Positions 44,920 through 54,676 of a DNA stretch of 64,000 bases are shown here, one piece after another (the stretch's first letter is position 1; the number at the start of each line of letters is the position of its first letter). The position numbers and the translations under genes were made by a program. The DNA is taken from the NCBI RefSeq assembly GCF_040954835.1, contig NC_090711.1, positions 7,075,501-7,139,500 of the forward strand, in the 5' to 3' direction. Under the pieces are notes generated by a model that made no database searches, had not been told where the DNA came from, and worked only from the letters and a program-made list of their open reading frames with translations. The DNA comes from Lepisosteus oculatus (taxonomy: Eukaryota > Chordata > Actinopteri > Semionotiformes > Lepisosteidae).

Positions 44920-45195
44920 AGGAGTCACAGTGCTTAGCTTCGCTGCCTTGCAGCTCTGGGGTTCGATTCCTGGTGTGCTCTTTGTATGTCCCCCTGGGTT
45001 TGTGTGGGTTTCCTCCCACAGTTCAAACACATGCAGGTTGGTTTATTGTCTTCTGGTAAAAGTGGCCCTGGTGTGCGTCTGTCTGCATGTGCCCTAAAAA
45101 TGGAATGCCATCCCATTCAGAGTGTGTCCTGCCTTCCGCCATACGCTTGCTAGGATAGGCTCTGTGGTTTGAAAATAGCGGAATGGATATTAATC
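44920..45195 (+). repeat. L2-type LINE 3' end
   Basis: The segment contains tgcagctctggggttcgatt, gtgtgggtttcctcccacag, aaacacatgcaggttggttt, gtgtgtcctgccttccgcca and a degenerate terminus agcggaatggata. These are standard phrases of this 3' tail in fish genomes. Confidence 0.7.
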
Positions 45196-45354
45196 CTGCT
45201 ACCCTAAGTTTGAGTTGCCCTTCTTCCTTCTCAGTATATTGTTGTATTCAGTGTTTCTCTCTTTGAAATGAAATGCAGGGTCGCAGCTTTTTCTGCCTGC
45301 CAACTGACTACGACTTTAGTCAAAGAATGAGAAACACGACCGTGAATTTTGCAA

Positions 45355-45608
45355 CTAAGTTAAGCTTACAGAGCGTTTTTGTTCATGTATACTGTTTGGA
45401 ATTCTGACCAAAGGCTGTTTGGAAATTTTTTGTGGATTCATGCAAAACTGTACCTCTCAGCAATAGATATTCCTCTGCTAACTTCTCAGAAGAGGCAAGT
45501 GGCACTCACACTGGAAAGCAACATGACAGGTGGATTCAATATTTTCAGCATCCCATTTATCTTGCCTCATATTTTATTGCAGCCTCTTTTCGAAAGCTTT
45601 CTTGCTCC
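45355..45608 (+). repeat. 254-bp duplicated unit, copy 1, flanked by a 16-bp direct repeat
   Basis: It is collinear with 48574-48827 (offset 3219) with four substitutions and no indels, about 98.4 percent identity. The segment 45357-45607 is bracketed by a perfect 16-bp repeat, cgtgaattttgcaact, at 45341-45356 and 45608-45623, which looks like a target-site duplication. There is no poly(A) or simple tail and no terminal inverted repeat. All four substitutions would change an amino acid in the longest reading frame, so I do not regard that frame as a gene. Confidence 0.85.
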
Positions 45609-48059
45609 GTGAATTTTGCAACTTATTTCTGCAACTTCACCCTGGATTGTACCCTTGTAATCTTTTGTTTTTTCTTTTCTCATCCTCCATGATTTGTCCT
45701 TGGCTGGTAGTCATGACTTGTTATTATTAATGGACTGCATGGACAACTGGCAACGCAGACAAAAAATGCTAAATTTCAAAAGTAACAGGGATCATTTCAG
45801 AGTAAGAAAGACCGATAGGCAGCTGCTCTGTGCAAAATGAGTGTATGGCATGTGTAGAGGACAGCAGACAGTCTGGGCAAAAAAGAACAAGTGTGACTGT
45901 AACTCTAATAAAAGTAATAAAAGCAAGAGCTGTTTAAGATCAGCTGTGTAGGTAAATATCTAAAGCATGTGCAGTTGTCCTAATGATGAGTGTTCTGAAT
46001 TATATGATCAGACTCTGAGATTTACCATAGATTAAATATTCCATGTGGTAACAGGGTTGCCTTTGGTGTTAGGAATGTAAATTAAATGAGCACCTCCGTG
46101 AGGTCATTTATTTCTCTAAAATGTGAATAGTTATGTAGTAAGATATGTGGATGAGGAGTGACCAGTGTGTCTTTCAGGGAAGAAGGAAGACTGAATCTCA
46201 AAACAAGCAAAATGAGTGAATCTCCTTGTTTTGAGACTGCCCCTAGAATGTGGGATTACGAGACGCTGGATTGCATTTTCTTTCTGAATCAGTTTCTTTT
46301 ACACTAAAGGAAGTCTTGGATTGAAATAAGCGATAAAGCTTTGTAAACATTTGGAATATCCTTTTCCCTCATTTTTTATTTGCACAGCTGATCTGGTTTA
46401 AATGAGTTTTAAGCAGATTTTCAGCATTAAGCATTTCCTATGCTTGATCTGTGCTTGTTTTTTATTTACATAATTAGTTTGCGCTTGTTTTTGTTTGTCT
46501 GCACGGATTACTGTGATGCAGAAGCTCCCCATTCTAATGAAGCCAGCTCATCTGCTGACTTGCCTCACCTTTGACAAATTGGATGAGTGATTAAGACCGT
46601 ATAGGCCTAGAGTTCCTGTTCAATTCTGAGTTAAGGCCATGACACAGGAGTGATTCCAAATCAACAGGTGAAAGCATCTGATACCCGTGGGTCTTTCTGT
46701 GCTTTTTTATGCAAGACTCGTGTTTGATCTTTGATCTTGGGTCTGGAATTCCTGAAACGGTCCTGAGAGAAGAGTTCATACAGTACTTTGGTTTGGCAAA
46801 ATTGATGGCGATACAGAAGGTGCAGTATCTGGTCACAGCATGAGAAGAAGAGAAAATTCCTTGTGGTGTCTTTGGCAGAGTTTTTCAGTAACAGTGTTCG
46901 AAAGGAGTCGTGGAAGGAATCCATTGATGTGATTAGCACATCACTTTCAGCCATGTTTGGGCTTGTCATGGTAATGTGGACCCAGAGAGCCACTGCGATC
47001 TCTGCTCCTCCTGGAGTGCAGCAGTGTTTTCTTTGTGCTTTCTTTGTGCACCAAACAGATCAACAATATGTTTGTGGCAGAGGATGGTGAAGCCTTCATT
47101 TTTAGAAAAATCTGAAACCATACAGATTTAGTGGTGCACCTCCTCCCCCTGACAGTAGATGATGTGCAATATGGCCTCATCTGCTCCCAGAAAAGGCATT
47201 TTGCATTCTGTTTGAGTTGTCTCATTGCAGAGTGACCTTTACAAAACCAAAACTAATAACTTGTTTATTTTCTCCTGACAGGGATGTGTCTCTACAGATC
47301 ACACTGAACCTTTCACTTGCCACCTTCAAGGTTGCATGTGATTTCAGTTCCCTGTGTTTCTTGTCTTCATTAATGCTTTCCCGCATACCATCTGCTAGCA
47401 GACCAGAGGCCAGGGGACATGTAACTAAAAGCCTTGGATCACACAGCTAGAGAGAACGAAGAGCAGACTGGTTGTCGTGCCCCTCCCAAAAATGAGAACA
47501 GACAGCTCAGAATGTTCCTTCTGTCTCCTTCCAAGCATTTTTTAAAAAAAGTCTGGTTCAGGGAAGGCAGATCACATTTGTTTTACTCTTTCTGAAGGCG
47601 TTTTGTGATTTTAAAGCGGCAAATGTAAGTTGTGCAAGTTTTAAAATAAATGGATGAGGGCTGGTTGGCAGGAAGCCCTGGGCTGGTTTAAAAGCATCCG
47701 GACGGCACTCGGGAAATTCTAATGTCCAGTTATAAATAACTCATAACTTTAGAAGGATGTGGAGAGGCATATGTAGGAAGAAAAAAAGAAATGAAGACAC
47801 CAAATGAATTCGCATTTGTTGGAGATGTAAATAAACCAAAATGTACTGGACAATACTGGACAAGTAGGCCAGAGTGGGACAACGGAAAATCTAAACTGGG
47901 AAGAGGTTAGACAACTAGTGAGGCCTTGTAAAAAATGGGAAGATGAAATTAGGATGTTTGCATCTGGAAATGAGAATCAATGAAGGGACATCTAAATGCG
48001 ATGTCATTAGAAGATTTTTTTGTAGACAATAGCAGTCAAGTCTCTGCCAATCTGTGTTT

Positions 48060-48215
48060 TCTCAAATGCTTAATTGATTGAAACTTAATTGACACGTAAT
48101 TGTCAGCATAAATTACTGCACTTGCATCACCTGTGGCCTGATTGCCTCAATTAAAGATAACTGCAGAATCTTAATTATTCATGATGTGATTCTTGACATT
48201 TGGAATAAGGAGAGT
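48060..48215. promoter_or_regulatory. Candidate enhancer: cluster of homeodomain-type sites in ndrg3 intron 1
   Basis: Within about 150 bases there are cttaattgattg, cttaattgacacgtaattg, ctcaattaaag and cttaattattcatg, plus an E-box in catcacctgtgg. This texture is typical of vertebrate conserved non-coding elements, but conservation could not be tested here. Confidence 0.3.
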
Positions 48216-48573
48216 AGATCAGTGGGCCCTTACTACTGTGTGTACAGTACGTGTTTGTGGAGGCGTGGATACAAAGAAGCCAAATTATCTCACATGAATC
48301 AATCTCTGGCTTCATGAGTCATAAAATGTACAGTACACTATCCTGTTAAGAAACTTTTTGAGACTCGTTTTAAATTAAACAGTTGTTGTAAATCAATGAC
48401 AAGTACATTTGGATAGATATATAAAAAGGCACCTGACAAGAAGCAGCAAAACACTACATTATTAAAAGCTTTATCATTTCACTTTACGTAATCAGATATT
48501 GAGAAAGTGTTATTTTTTCTGATATTTTTGTTTTGCTGAGCTCGAGTGATTGTCTTAATGGTAATGTGTTTTT

Positions 48574-48827
48574 CTAAGTTAAGCTTACAGAGCGTTTTTG
48601 TTCATGTATACTGTTTGGAATTCTGACCAAAGGCTGTCTGGAAAATTTTTGTGGATTCATGCAAAACTGTACCTCTCAGCAATAGATATTCCTCTGCTAA
48701 CTTCTCAGAAGAGGCAAGTGGCACTCACACTGGAAAGCAACATGACAGGTGGATTAAATATTTTCAGCATCCCATTTATCTTGCCTCAGATTTTATTGCA
48801 GCCTCTTTTCGAAAGCTTTCTTGCTCC
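48574..48827 (+). repeat. 254-bp duplicated unit, copy 2 (no flanking repeat; likely donor)
   Basis: Same unit as 45355-45608. Its flanks (gtaatgtgtttttc on the left, ctgtcgtactgaggtatcca on the right) share no direct repeat, which suggests that this is the source and the other copy is the insertion. Confidence 0.8.
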
Positions 48828-49929
48828 CTGTCGTACTGAGGTATCCATGGTAACAATGATGCCAGTGTTTCTGTAGGCTCTGCAGATTAATATGCAGTCC
48901 TGTCTGAAACCCAGTCTTGTAATTATCTTGGACTGTTATTATGTACTCCTTCGGAGACACCTGGGTTAGCACAGTGCCATTGTTCCTATTCCTGATGAAA
49001 TAGCAGATTAAAAATGTAATATAGTATCAATAATGTAAATAGTATTGCACATATCAAAGTCATATTTGTCATAAAGTCTAGAAAACAGGAGAGTCACATT
49101 TGTTTGCACCCCTGTTTGTTAGTATTTTCTAAATGCTCTTCTGTTGTTGATTATGCTGACAAGCCACGGCCTGTAGTGAGGTCCTTATTATGATTACATT
49201 GTATAAATATAATTGGACACATTTTTATATCCGTAGCTCCTTCTGTTATGAGATTATCTTTTTTCCTATTTCATCAGGGGCATTAAATCATTCGCAGGAC
49301 ACTGTATGTTATACAAACATTTTGTAATTAGTGCAGATCAAACTACTGTTAGATCTAACTATGGATGTCTTAATTGATTTGTGTCAGATCAGTTTTAAGG
49401 GGCAGGCTGAAAACTGAAGAGTGAAGAGTAAGCCCAGACCGATGACTATGTTTGAGCTGATCCGCAGTTTCAGTTTCAGGATATTGGAAATGGTGTTTGC
49501 CAACACTTCTCGATAAAAGTGCAAGGAAGAGAAACTCCATGGGGTAAAGACCTCAGCTTGGAGTGTGTGGCAAGTCTTAAGGGGAGGACACCGCAGGTTC
49601 ATGTGAGGGCCATGCCATAAGCCAGTTGTGGCCAGCAGAAAGGCACAAGTTGTAATGCCCAGGCGAGATGGGATGAGGTGGTTTGAGTTCACACAGCCCT
49701 GTTACTGCTAGGGCCGTTTTACTGTCGGGACATACAGATTTAAAGGCGAGGATTAATGTGGAAGCCGGCTACAGATACCCTGGTGAATTATAGATGAGTA
49801 CTCCATCATTTAATTAAGTGCTATCTTTGCCACTGCAACTAAGTTACAGTGTATACAGTACAAGTTCTTAATATTGTAGATGTACGTACTGTATAACTGG
49901 CATAAGGTTATTCACAAATTAAGAATTTA

Positions 49930-50085
49930 ATTTCCTGGTGTGGGTGTATGCATGTGTGTGCACTGCGATGGAATGGTGTCCCAACCAGGGTGTATCCTGC
50001 CTTGAGCCTGTCACTTGCCAGTATAGGCTCCAGCTCCCCCAGTATACTGTATTGGATAAAGTTATTAGAATATGGATGAAGAGTT
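49930..50085 (+). repeat. L2-type LINE 3' tail fragment
   Basis: The segment reads cactgcgatggaatggtgtc, ccaaccagggtgtatcctgc, gtataggctccagctccccc, then attggataaagttattagaa and tatggatgaag. It is degenerate but clearly the same tail as at 39.6 and 45.0 kb. Confidence 0.65.
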
Positions 50086-50096
50086 AGTTACTAATT

Positions 50097-50366
50097 GATA
50101 AGATCACTTTATTAGCCACATACAATTTCTTGCATTAGGAATTCGTCTTTTCTCATACCCCAGGTTGTTCTCCATGAGACACACAGACACACAGATGGGG
50201 AGAGAGAAGCTTGGGGTCAGAGTGCCGGGTCAGCCATTTATACAGCACCCCTGGTGCAGTTGGGGTTAAGGGCTTTGCTCAGGGGCCCAACAGAGTAGGA
50301 TTTGAACCGGCAGCCTTCCAGCCACAGGCACAGATCCTTAGCCACGGTGCCACCACTCCGTCCATA
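50097..50366 (-). repeat. tRNA-derived SINE
   Basis: On the - strand the 5' head reads gtggtggcaccgtggctaag (box A-like), then gctgccggttcaaatcctac (box B-like GGTTCAAATCC), as in a tRNA pol III promoter. It continues gggcccctgagcaaagccct and gctgtataaatggctgaccc. The 3' tail is gaaattgtatgtggctaata, then aagtgatc. The cloverleaf is too degenerate to be a working tRNA gene. Confidence 0.75.
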
Positions 50367-50760
50367 CAATGTGATACAATGTGCTATGACCTTTACTTGC
50401 ATCTTTTCACTCACTATGCTCTGACCTGGCCTCATGGACAGTAGGCAGGTGTACTTGAACTCAGTCCTTGGTTTAGTCTGACCTATAATGATTTGCCACT
50501 TATGTTCGAATTGCCAAGATTCCCATGTCCCATGGCCTCTCCTCAGTCTGAAATCCTGTGCTGTGCCCGTTGTGGAGAGGAACGAAGGTATCGGTGGGTA
50601 ACTGGCAAGCAAATGGGCAGAACCCAGTAGGGTATAGCTTGCCCTCTCTGGCTCCTTTTTAGCATTGGCTGTCCTGCAGTGCCAAGCCTTTCTGTTTTGG
50701 GCACCGTTCACAGCCTTGTTCCCTCTCCTCTTTCAGGGCCCAGAGCAGGTGGACGTTACC

Positions 50761-53700
50761 ATGGATGAGTTACAGGATGTGCAGCTGACTGAAATCAGAC
50801 CACTGCTGACTAACAAGGTGAGTTTTTGGACAGCAGCTGTCTTTCCGTTACAACCTGTGTGGAACTTGGCAGCTAGACTCCTTACTCGCTCGTGTGTAAG
50901 TGATCATCGCATCACTCCTGACCCCTGACTCTCTGTAAGGTTTCCAGAGGATGACAAAAGCCTCTTGCTTACTTAGGGGCTCTGCTTGGCCTGGCATCCC
51001 TGTAATTAGCTGAAAATATGTCATCTTTGTACTCCCCTCCATCTTTGTTCAACTTATTCTGGGTTATTATTTTTCCAATATTCTTCTATATGCTCAATGG
51101 GGGACAAGGCCTTTTTTTACTATGACCCAAAGGTCTGGAAGTCCATCCCCAGAGAGAAATTGGGGAGCCAGACTGTAAATACAACAAGAATTCAGAAAGA
51201 AAAATCCTTAAATTTTAATTTGTCTGATTGTGCTTTTCATGGACTGTATAGCAGAGCACATTTAAATCATTGTTTTGGAAGGTGCTATCTAAAAAAAGTT
51301 GATTATTTCTTTGCATGGGCACTTGTGAGACGGCCTGGTTTGTGTGTGTGCGCATGTCTTCGATATTCTGTGTATATTAGGTGTTCATTTTGTCCCCTCC
51401 GTGTCGGTTTCAAGTGTCAAAATGAGAAACAGGAAAGGGCTGCAGATAGTAGTGAATGCCTCAGGATCCACCCTGGGTCTGTTCTTCACTTGTCAAGAAG
51501 ATTTCATAACTGGGGGTTTACAGTCGTGTCTGAATGGCAGCGTTACTTATCAAAGGACCAAAATAACACCCATGTGAGGAAGGTGAAGATCGCTGTGGTA
51601 TGTACCTGCAGTGATGGCAGCTGTCAGTTTGTGTAGTGCTCTGATCAACGGAAAGGATTTTAAAGTGCTCCTCTTTGATGTACCAGCTCTGTTTGGCAAT
51701 CATACCCTGGGAGCATGTTAGCAGTATTTGATGATCAGCTTTGCAGCAAAAGATCTGATTTAGTGTTAGTGCTGTTCTTCCAGTTCTCGTGCATCTTAAA
51801 TTAGCAACCGTTTTCTGTCACCCTACACCAAACCATCACACTCTCATAAACCTTATCCTTACACCCACTATTACAACGTATATAGTGAGAACACATCAAT
51901 TATCAGAGTGGTATAGTGTGTAATGCATGTAAATTTCAAAGGATGTTCAGAGGGATATTTTGAAATCGGGGTGTATTTCTGTGTTAACAATAACGAGGCT
52001 CACTATAACCAACAGAAAGACATAGACATTTTCATTTGAATCTCAGGAGGACAATGCTGATTATCCTGAACTGAGGAAAATGAAGGGGGCTTCTTTTTCT
52101 TTGTCAAATCAGATAGCACTTTCTTTCCCAAAAGAGCTTTGCATTTATTGATCGGAGACTCCCTATGCTCTTGTTACCAAGCAGGTTGCCCTTGGAAACG
52201 AGATTCTGAGCTTTCAGTCGTCTTTTTCCTCAGGACAACATAAAAACACCAAACGAAAGAGTAAAACCAAATGCATTGCTTGGCAAAGTGGTCTAGCAGG
52301 TTGAATGCACCACAGAATAAACAGCTCTCCCTGAGAAGCCCCAGTTAAGTGGAGAGTGGTAAAGTGTGAGCGTGATGTCGAATCAGTGGTGGCTAAGTGG
52401 CTCTGCAAGATACTTCTGTGGTTTGTTTTATTGATGAACCAGAGCAGACGATCACTCTGCCTCTTGGGCAGTGCAGCTAAAATGGACTGAGCAGTCATGA
52501 AGAGGAAGAGAGAGCTCAAGGATGGGGAATGGGTGTAGCTCACTTGGATCAAAAAGTAAGGGAGTGTTCAATGTGAAAAATGAGACTGCCACTCAAGTTG
52601 ACCAAGCACAAGTTGGCAAATCTCTCGGCGTCCCTTCGATAAAAATCTGCACTGACTTAGTGAGGGTAGTTAAGGTGAGTAAATATTTAGGGTCAAAATT
52701 ATCATCCACTTTCATGGCACAAACAAGCACAGCCATCAAGGTAACAGCTGTAAAGTCTGAAAATATATCTAAACATTACTGTTAAAACTATGAATTTATA
52801 ACGTGCTTCTGCTGTTTTTTGTTGATTTGTTTTATCATTAACTCAAGAAAAGACAATACATTGGTGACCAAATCAGTAGCTTTTTTTCTGGAAGCTTTTA
52901 ATTAGTTGTACTTAATTTTAGAGTAGCTGGTTGAAAATAAGTACTTGGCAGGTGTTGTTTGTAAACCAGAGACAATGCGAAGATGTTTTTGAGTTATTGG
53001 CTGTTCTTTTTGAGCTTAAGCATTTTTGTTTATTTTTCGGAGTTAAAAAAAATCTATTCTTATTCTTTTTTTACTTTAAAATAATTCGCCCAATTTTGTC
53101 TGATTGGTTTGTGAAACTGGGTCCAAATTCAAATAAAAAAATTCACCTCAAAATCAGAACCTCTAATTGAGCTGCTGAATCACCATAATATAATAATTTA
53201 GCTGTCCATAATTATTCCGAGTTATGAAATAGTGAGGGAGGTGAAAGTAGGTAACATGTAAATGGATCATATATTTGCTAAAAATGCGAAGAAAATGGCT
53301 TTAATCTATGAATTGGCTTCATCACTCTGTCACCTCCCCACTGATAGCTGGTGTGTGGTGAGTGCACTGGTACACTCTGGCTGCCCTCGCATCATCCAGG
53401 TGGTGCTGCACTCTGGTGGAGGAGAGTCCCCATTACTTAAGTGGCTCTTTGAGTGGAGTGTCCAGAAAGGTGCTATGTAAGTGTAAGGATATTATTATAA
53501 GGATAAATATTCAGGTATTATTGCCCAAGTCATAGAACCTGGACCCTAGTTTGTTAGGAGTTGGTTAACCTGCAGCACCTCCTAGTGGTTGAACTCTTTT
53601 GCTGGGGACTGTGTTCATGTTGATGAGCTCCAGAGCTCCTGAAGAGCACCTTGTCAGCAGCTGTCCTCTAACTGCAGACCGGCTGAGAGAGAGAGAGCAG

Positions 53701-54676
53701 CAAGGCTGTGGTTCACAGCTCCAAGGCTTGAATGAATTTGCCCTGATTTGTATTCCGAGCATGCCACGCTTGGAAAAAGTAGGACTGAGGTTTAAAATGG
53801 ATGGATTTTAATAAAAAAAGCATGTCTGTGGCATGTGTCGGAAAATCTTTGGAAATTCACGTGTCTCTGGGGGGTGGGGAGGGAGGTGAAGAGGTGGAAC
53901 TTTCCAGTCTGCTGCGTGTTGCCCCCCCCCTCTCGTTTTCACATTTCCAGTACGTGTGATGGTAAACAGGCAGACTGGTGGGCCTCTGCAGCCTCCTGCC
54001 CTGCGGTTCCTCTCTTCACACCTCCTCTACCTCATTGGCTTCGTTTGCTCTCTGTGTTCCCTGGGTTTCTCAGTATTGCCTTCGTCTGCCAGTTCTGGAG
54101 CAGAGCACGGTTTATCTCAGTTAAGCAACAGCGTTGAAGATGCTGCACACCTACACCTACGCAAAGCGCTCGTGAAAATCATAGTGCTGTCTGCTTGTAC
54201 CCTTACAGCTTTGAAACTTTGACATGAAGCTTGTAATGTCAAATCGCTTAAGAGGCTAAAAAATGAGCTCAGCTGTTAATGGTGTCGCTTCACTTGTGTC
54301 GGGTTTTTGAGCATAGCAGGTACTAAAGTACCTTTAGGGTAATTCTCCATACGAAAGGAAGTCTGTTTTTATAAAATGAAGTCATGAAACGGTAAAATCC
54401 GGCTTTTTATTTTAAAGCAGAGAAACAGTTTAACATTGATGTTATTAAATAATGTCCTCAAACAGTAAAACAAATGAGATTCCTGTGTAATTCCAGTTAT
54501 TGTAAAGCTGTCATGCGAAGTGCAGTAGCTCAGAATGGGAGCTGGACTAACCTTTCCCTTTTATTTAAGACACCAGATTCTTCCAGAAAACCTGAAAGGA
54601 ATCTGTGCATTCACTGACATTGTGTTTTCCTTTCTCTCCACAGAACACTCGTAATTTTCAGGACTTCGACTGTCAG
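50761..54676 (+). CDS. ndrg3: N-myc downstream-regulated gene 3 (NDRG3), first coding exons; runs off the window
   Basis: Exon 2 (50737-50817, start ATG at 50761) encodes MDELQDVQLTEIRPLLTNK, and exon 3 (54644-54676) encodes NTRNFQDFDCQ. Together they match the NDRG3 N-terminus closely, lacking one glycine found in human (NGTRNFQ). Both exons have good acceptors and gtgagt donors and end in phase 0. The ATG sits in a strong context (ACC ATG G). The next family block, EHDIET..., is absent from the remaining 9.3 kb, so the alpha/beta-hydrolase-fold domain must lie to the right. Known family role: a cytosolic protein with a hydrolase fold but without a proven catalytic triad, stabilised in hypoxia by lactate binding and linked to RAF-ERK signalling. 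edem2 lies divergently upstream. In human, NDRG3 is also on chromosome 20q11 but not next to EDEM2. Confidence 0.93.
51085..51300 (+). repeat. Degenerate LINE reverse-transcriptase C-terminal fragment
   Basis: Translation from 51097 begins MGDKAFFYYDPKVWKSIPRE, the diverged counterpart of the GDRAF..APK.W.SLP motif seen at 16.35 kb, and ends in gaaggtgctatctaaa, a remnant of the usual LINE tail. Although the frame stays open for 179 codons, only the first third resembles a LINE. Confidence 0.55.
52522..52674 (+). other. Candidate alternative first coding exon of ndrg3 (MGNGCSS-type N-terminus)
   Basis: An ATG in strong context (aagg ATG G) opens 51 codons starting MGNGCSSLGSKSK and ending CTDLVRVVK at a consensus donor (AAG then gtgagt). 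It ends in phase 0, so it would join ndrg3 exon 3 or the following EHDIET exon in frame. MGxxxS with Cys at position 5 fits the N-myristoylation plus palmitoylation consensus. No match to a known protein was recognised. It could be a chance open frame or a small unrelated gene; no transcript evidence is available. Confidence 0.3.
53295..53495 (+). repeat. 5S rRNA-derived SINE, copy 4 (5'-truncated)
   Basis: Only the 3' third is present, starting tctatgaattggcttcatca, then ccactgatagctggtgtgtg and gcatcatccaggtggtgctg. It ends tttgagtggagtgtccagaa, then ggtgctatgtaagtgtaagg. Confidence 0.8.

Larger units (their letters stand above)
30244..50736 (+). other. ndrg3 intron 1, about 20.5 kb
   Basis: No coding exon can be supported across this stretch. 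Recognisable content: 5S-SINE copy 3 (35150-35745), a foldback (37101-37248), L2-type tails (39600-39700, 44920-45195, 49930-50085), a duplicated 254-bp unit (45355-45608 and 48574-48827), a homeodomain-site-rich block (48060-48215) and a tRNA-derived SINE (50097-50366). A short motif at 33257-33300 resembles the terminus of a common fish repeat. The stretch 40.1-40.48 kb ends in a donor-like gtaagc and could hold a non-coding alternative first exon. Confidence 0.6.
50818..54643 (+). other. ndrg3 intron 2
   Basis: It holds a LINE RT remnant (51085-51300), a candidate alternative first exon (52522-52674) and a truncated 5S-SINE (53295-53495). A short C-tract lies near 53922-53931. Nothing else could be supported. 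Confidence 0.6.

Noticed and set aside
45379-45612. Open frame preserved in both copies of the 254-bp duplication
   Set aside because: All four differences between the copies change the amino acid, and the frame begins without a good ATG context; there is no sign of protein constraint.
46661-47225. Two overlapping - strand open frames of 110 and 92 codons
   Set aside because: No family resemblance, no convincing splice sites, and competing open frames in all registers. Possibly an old pseudogene or chance; not supported as a gene.
50290-50366. Possible tRNA gene (box A and box B present, - strand)
   Set aside because: Acceptor and anticodon stems do not pair and a SINE body follows directly; it is a tRNA-derived SINE head.
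50238-50711. 157-codon - strand open frame
   Set aside because: It runs through the tRNA-derived SINE (GGTVAKDLCLWLEGCRFKS is the SINE head translated) and has no other support.
51097-51636. 179-codon + strand open frame
   Set aside because: Only the first third resembles a protein, and that part is a LINE reverse-transcriptase remnant; the rest is ordinary intron sequence.
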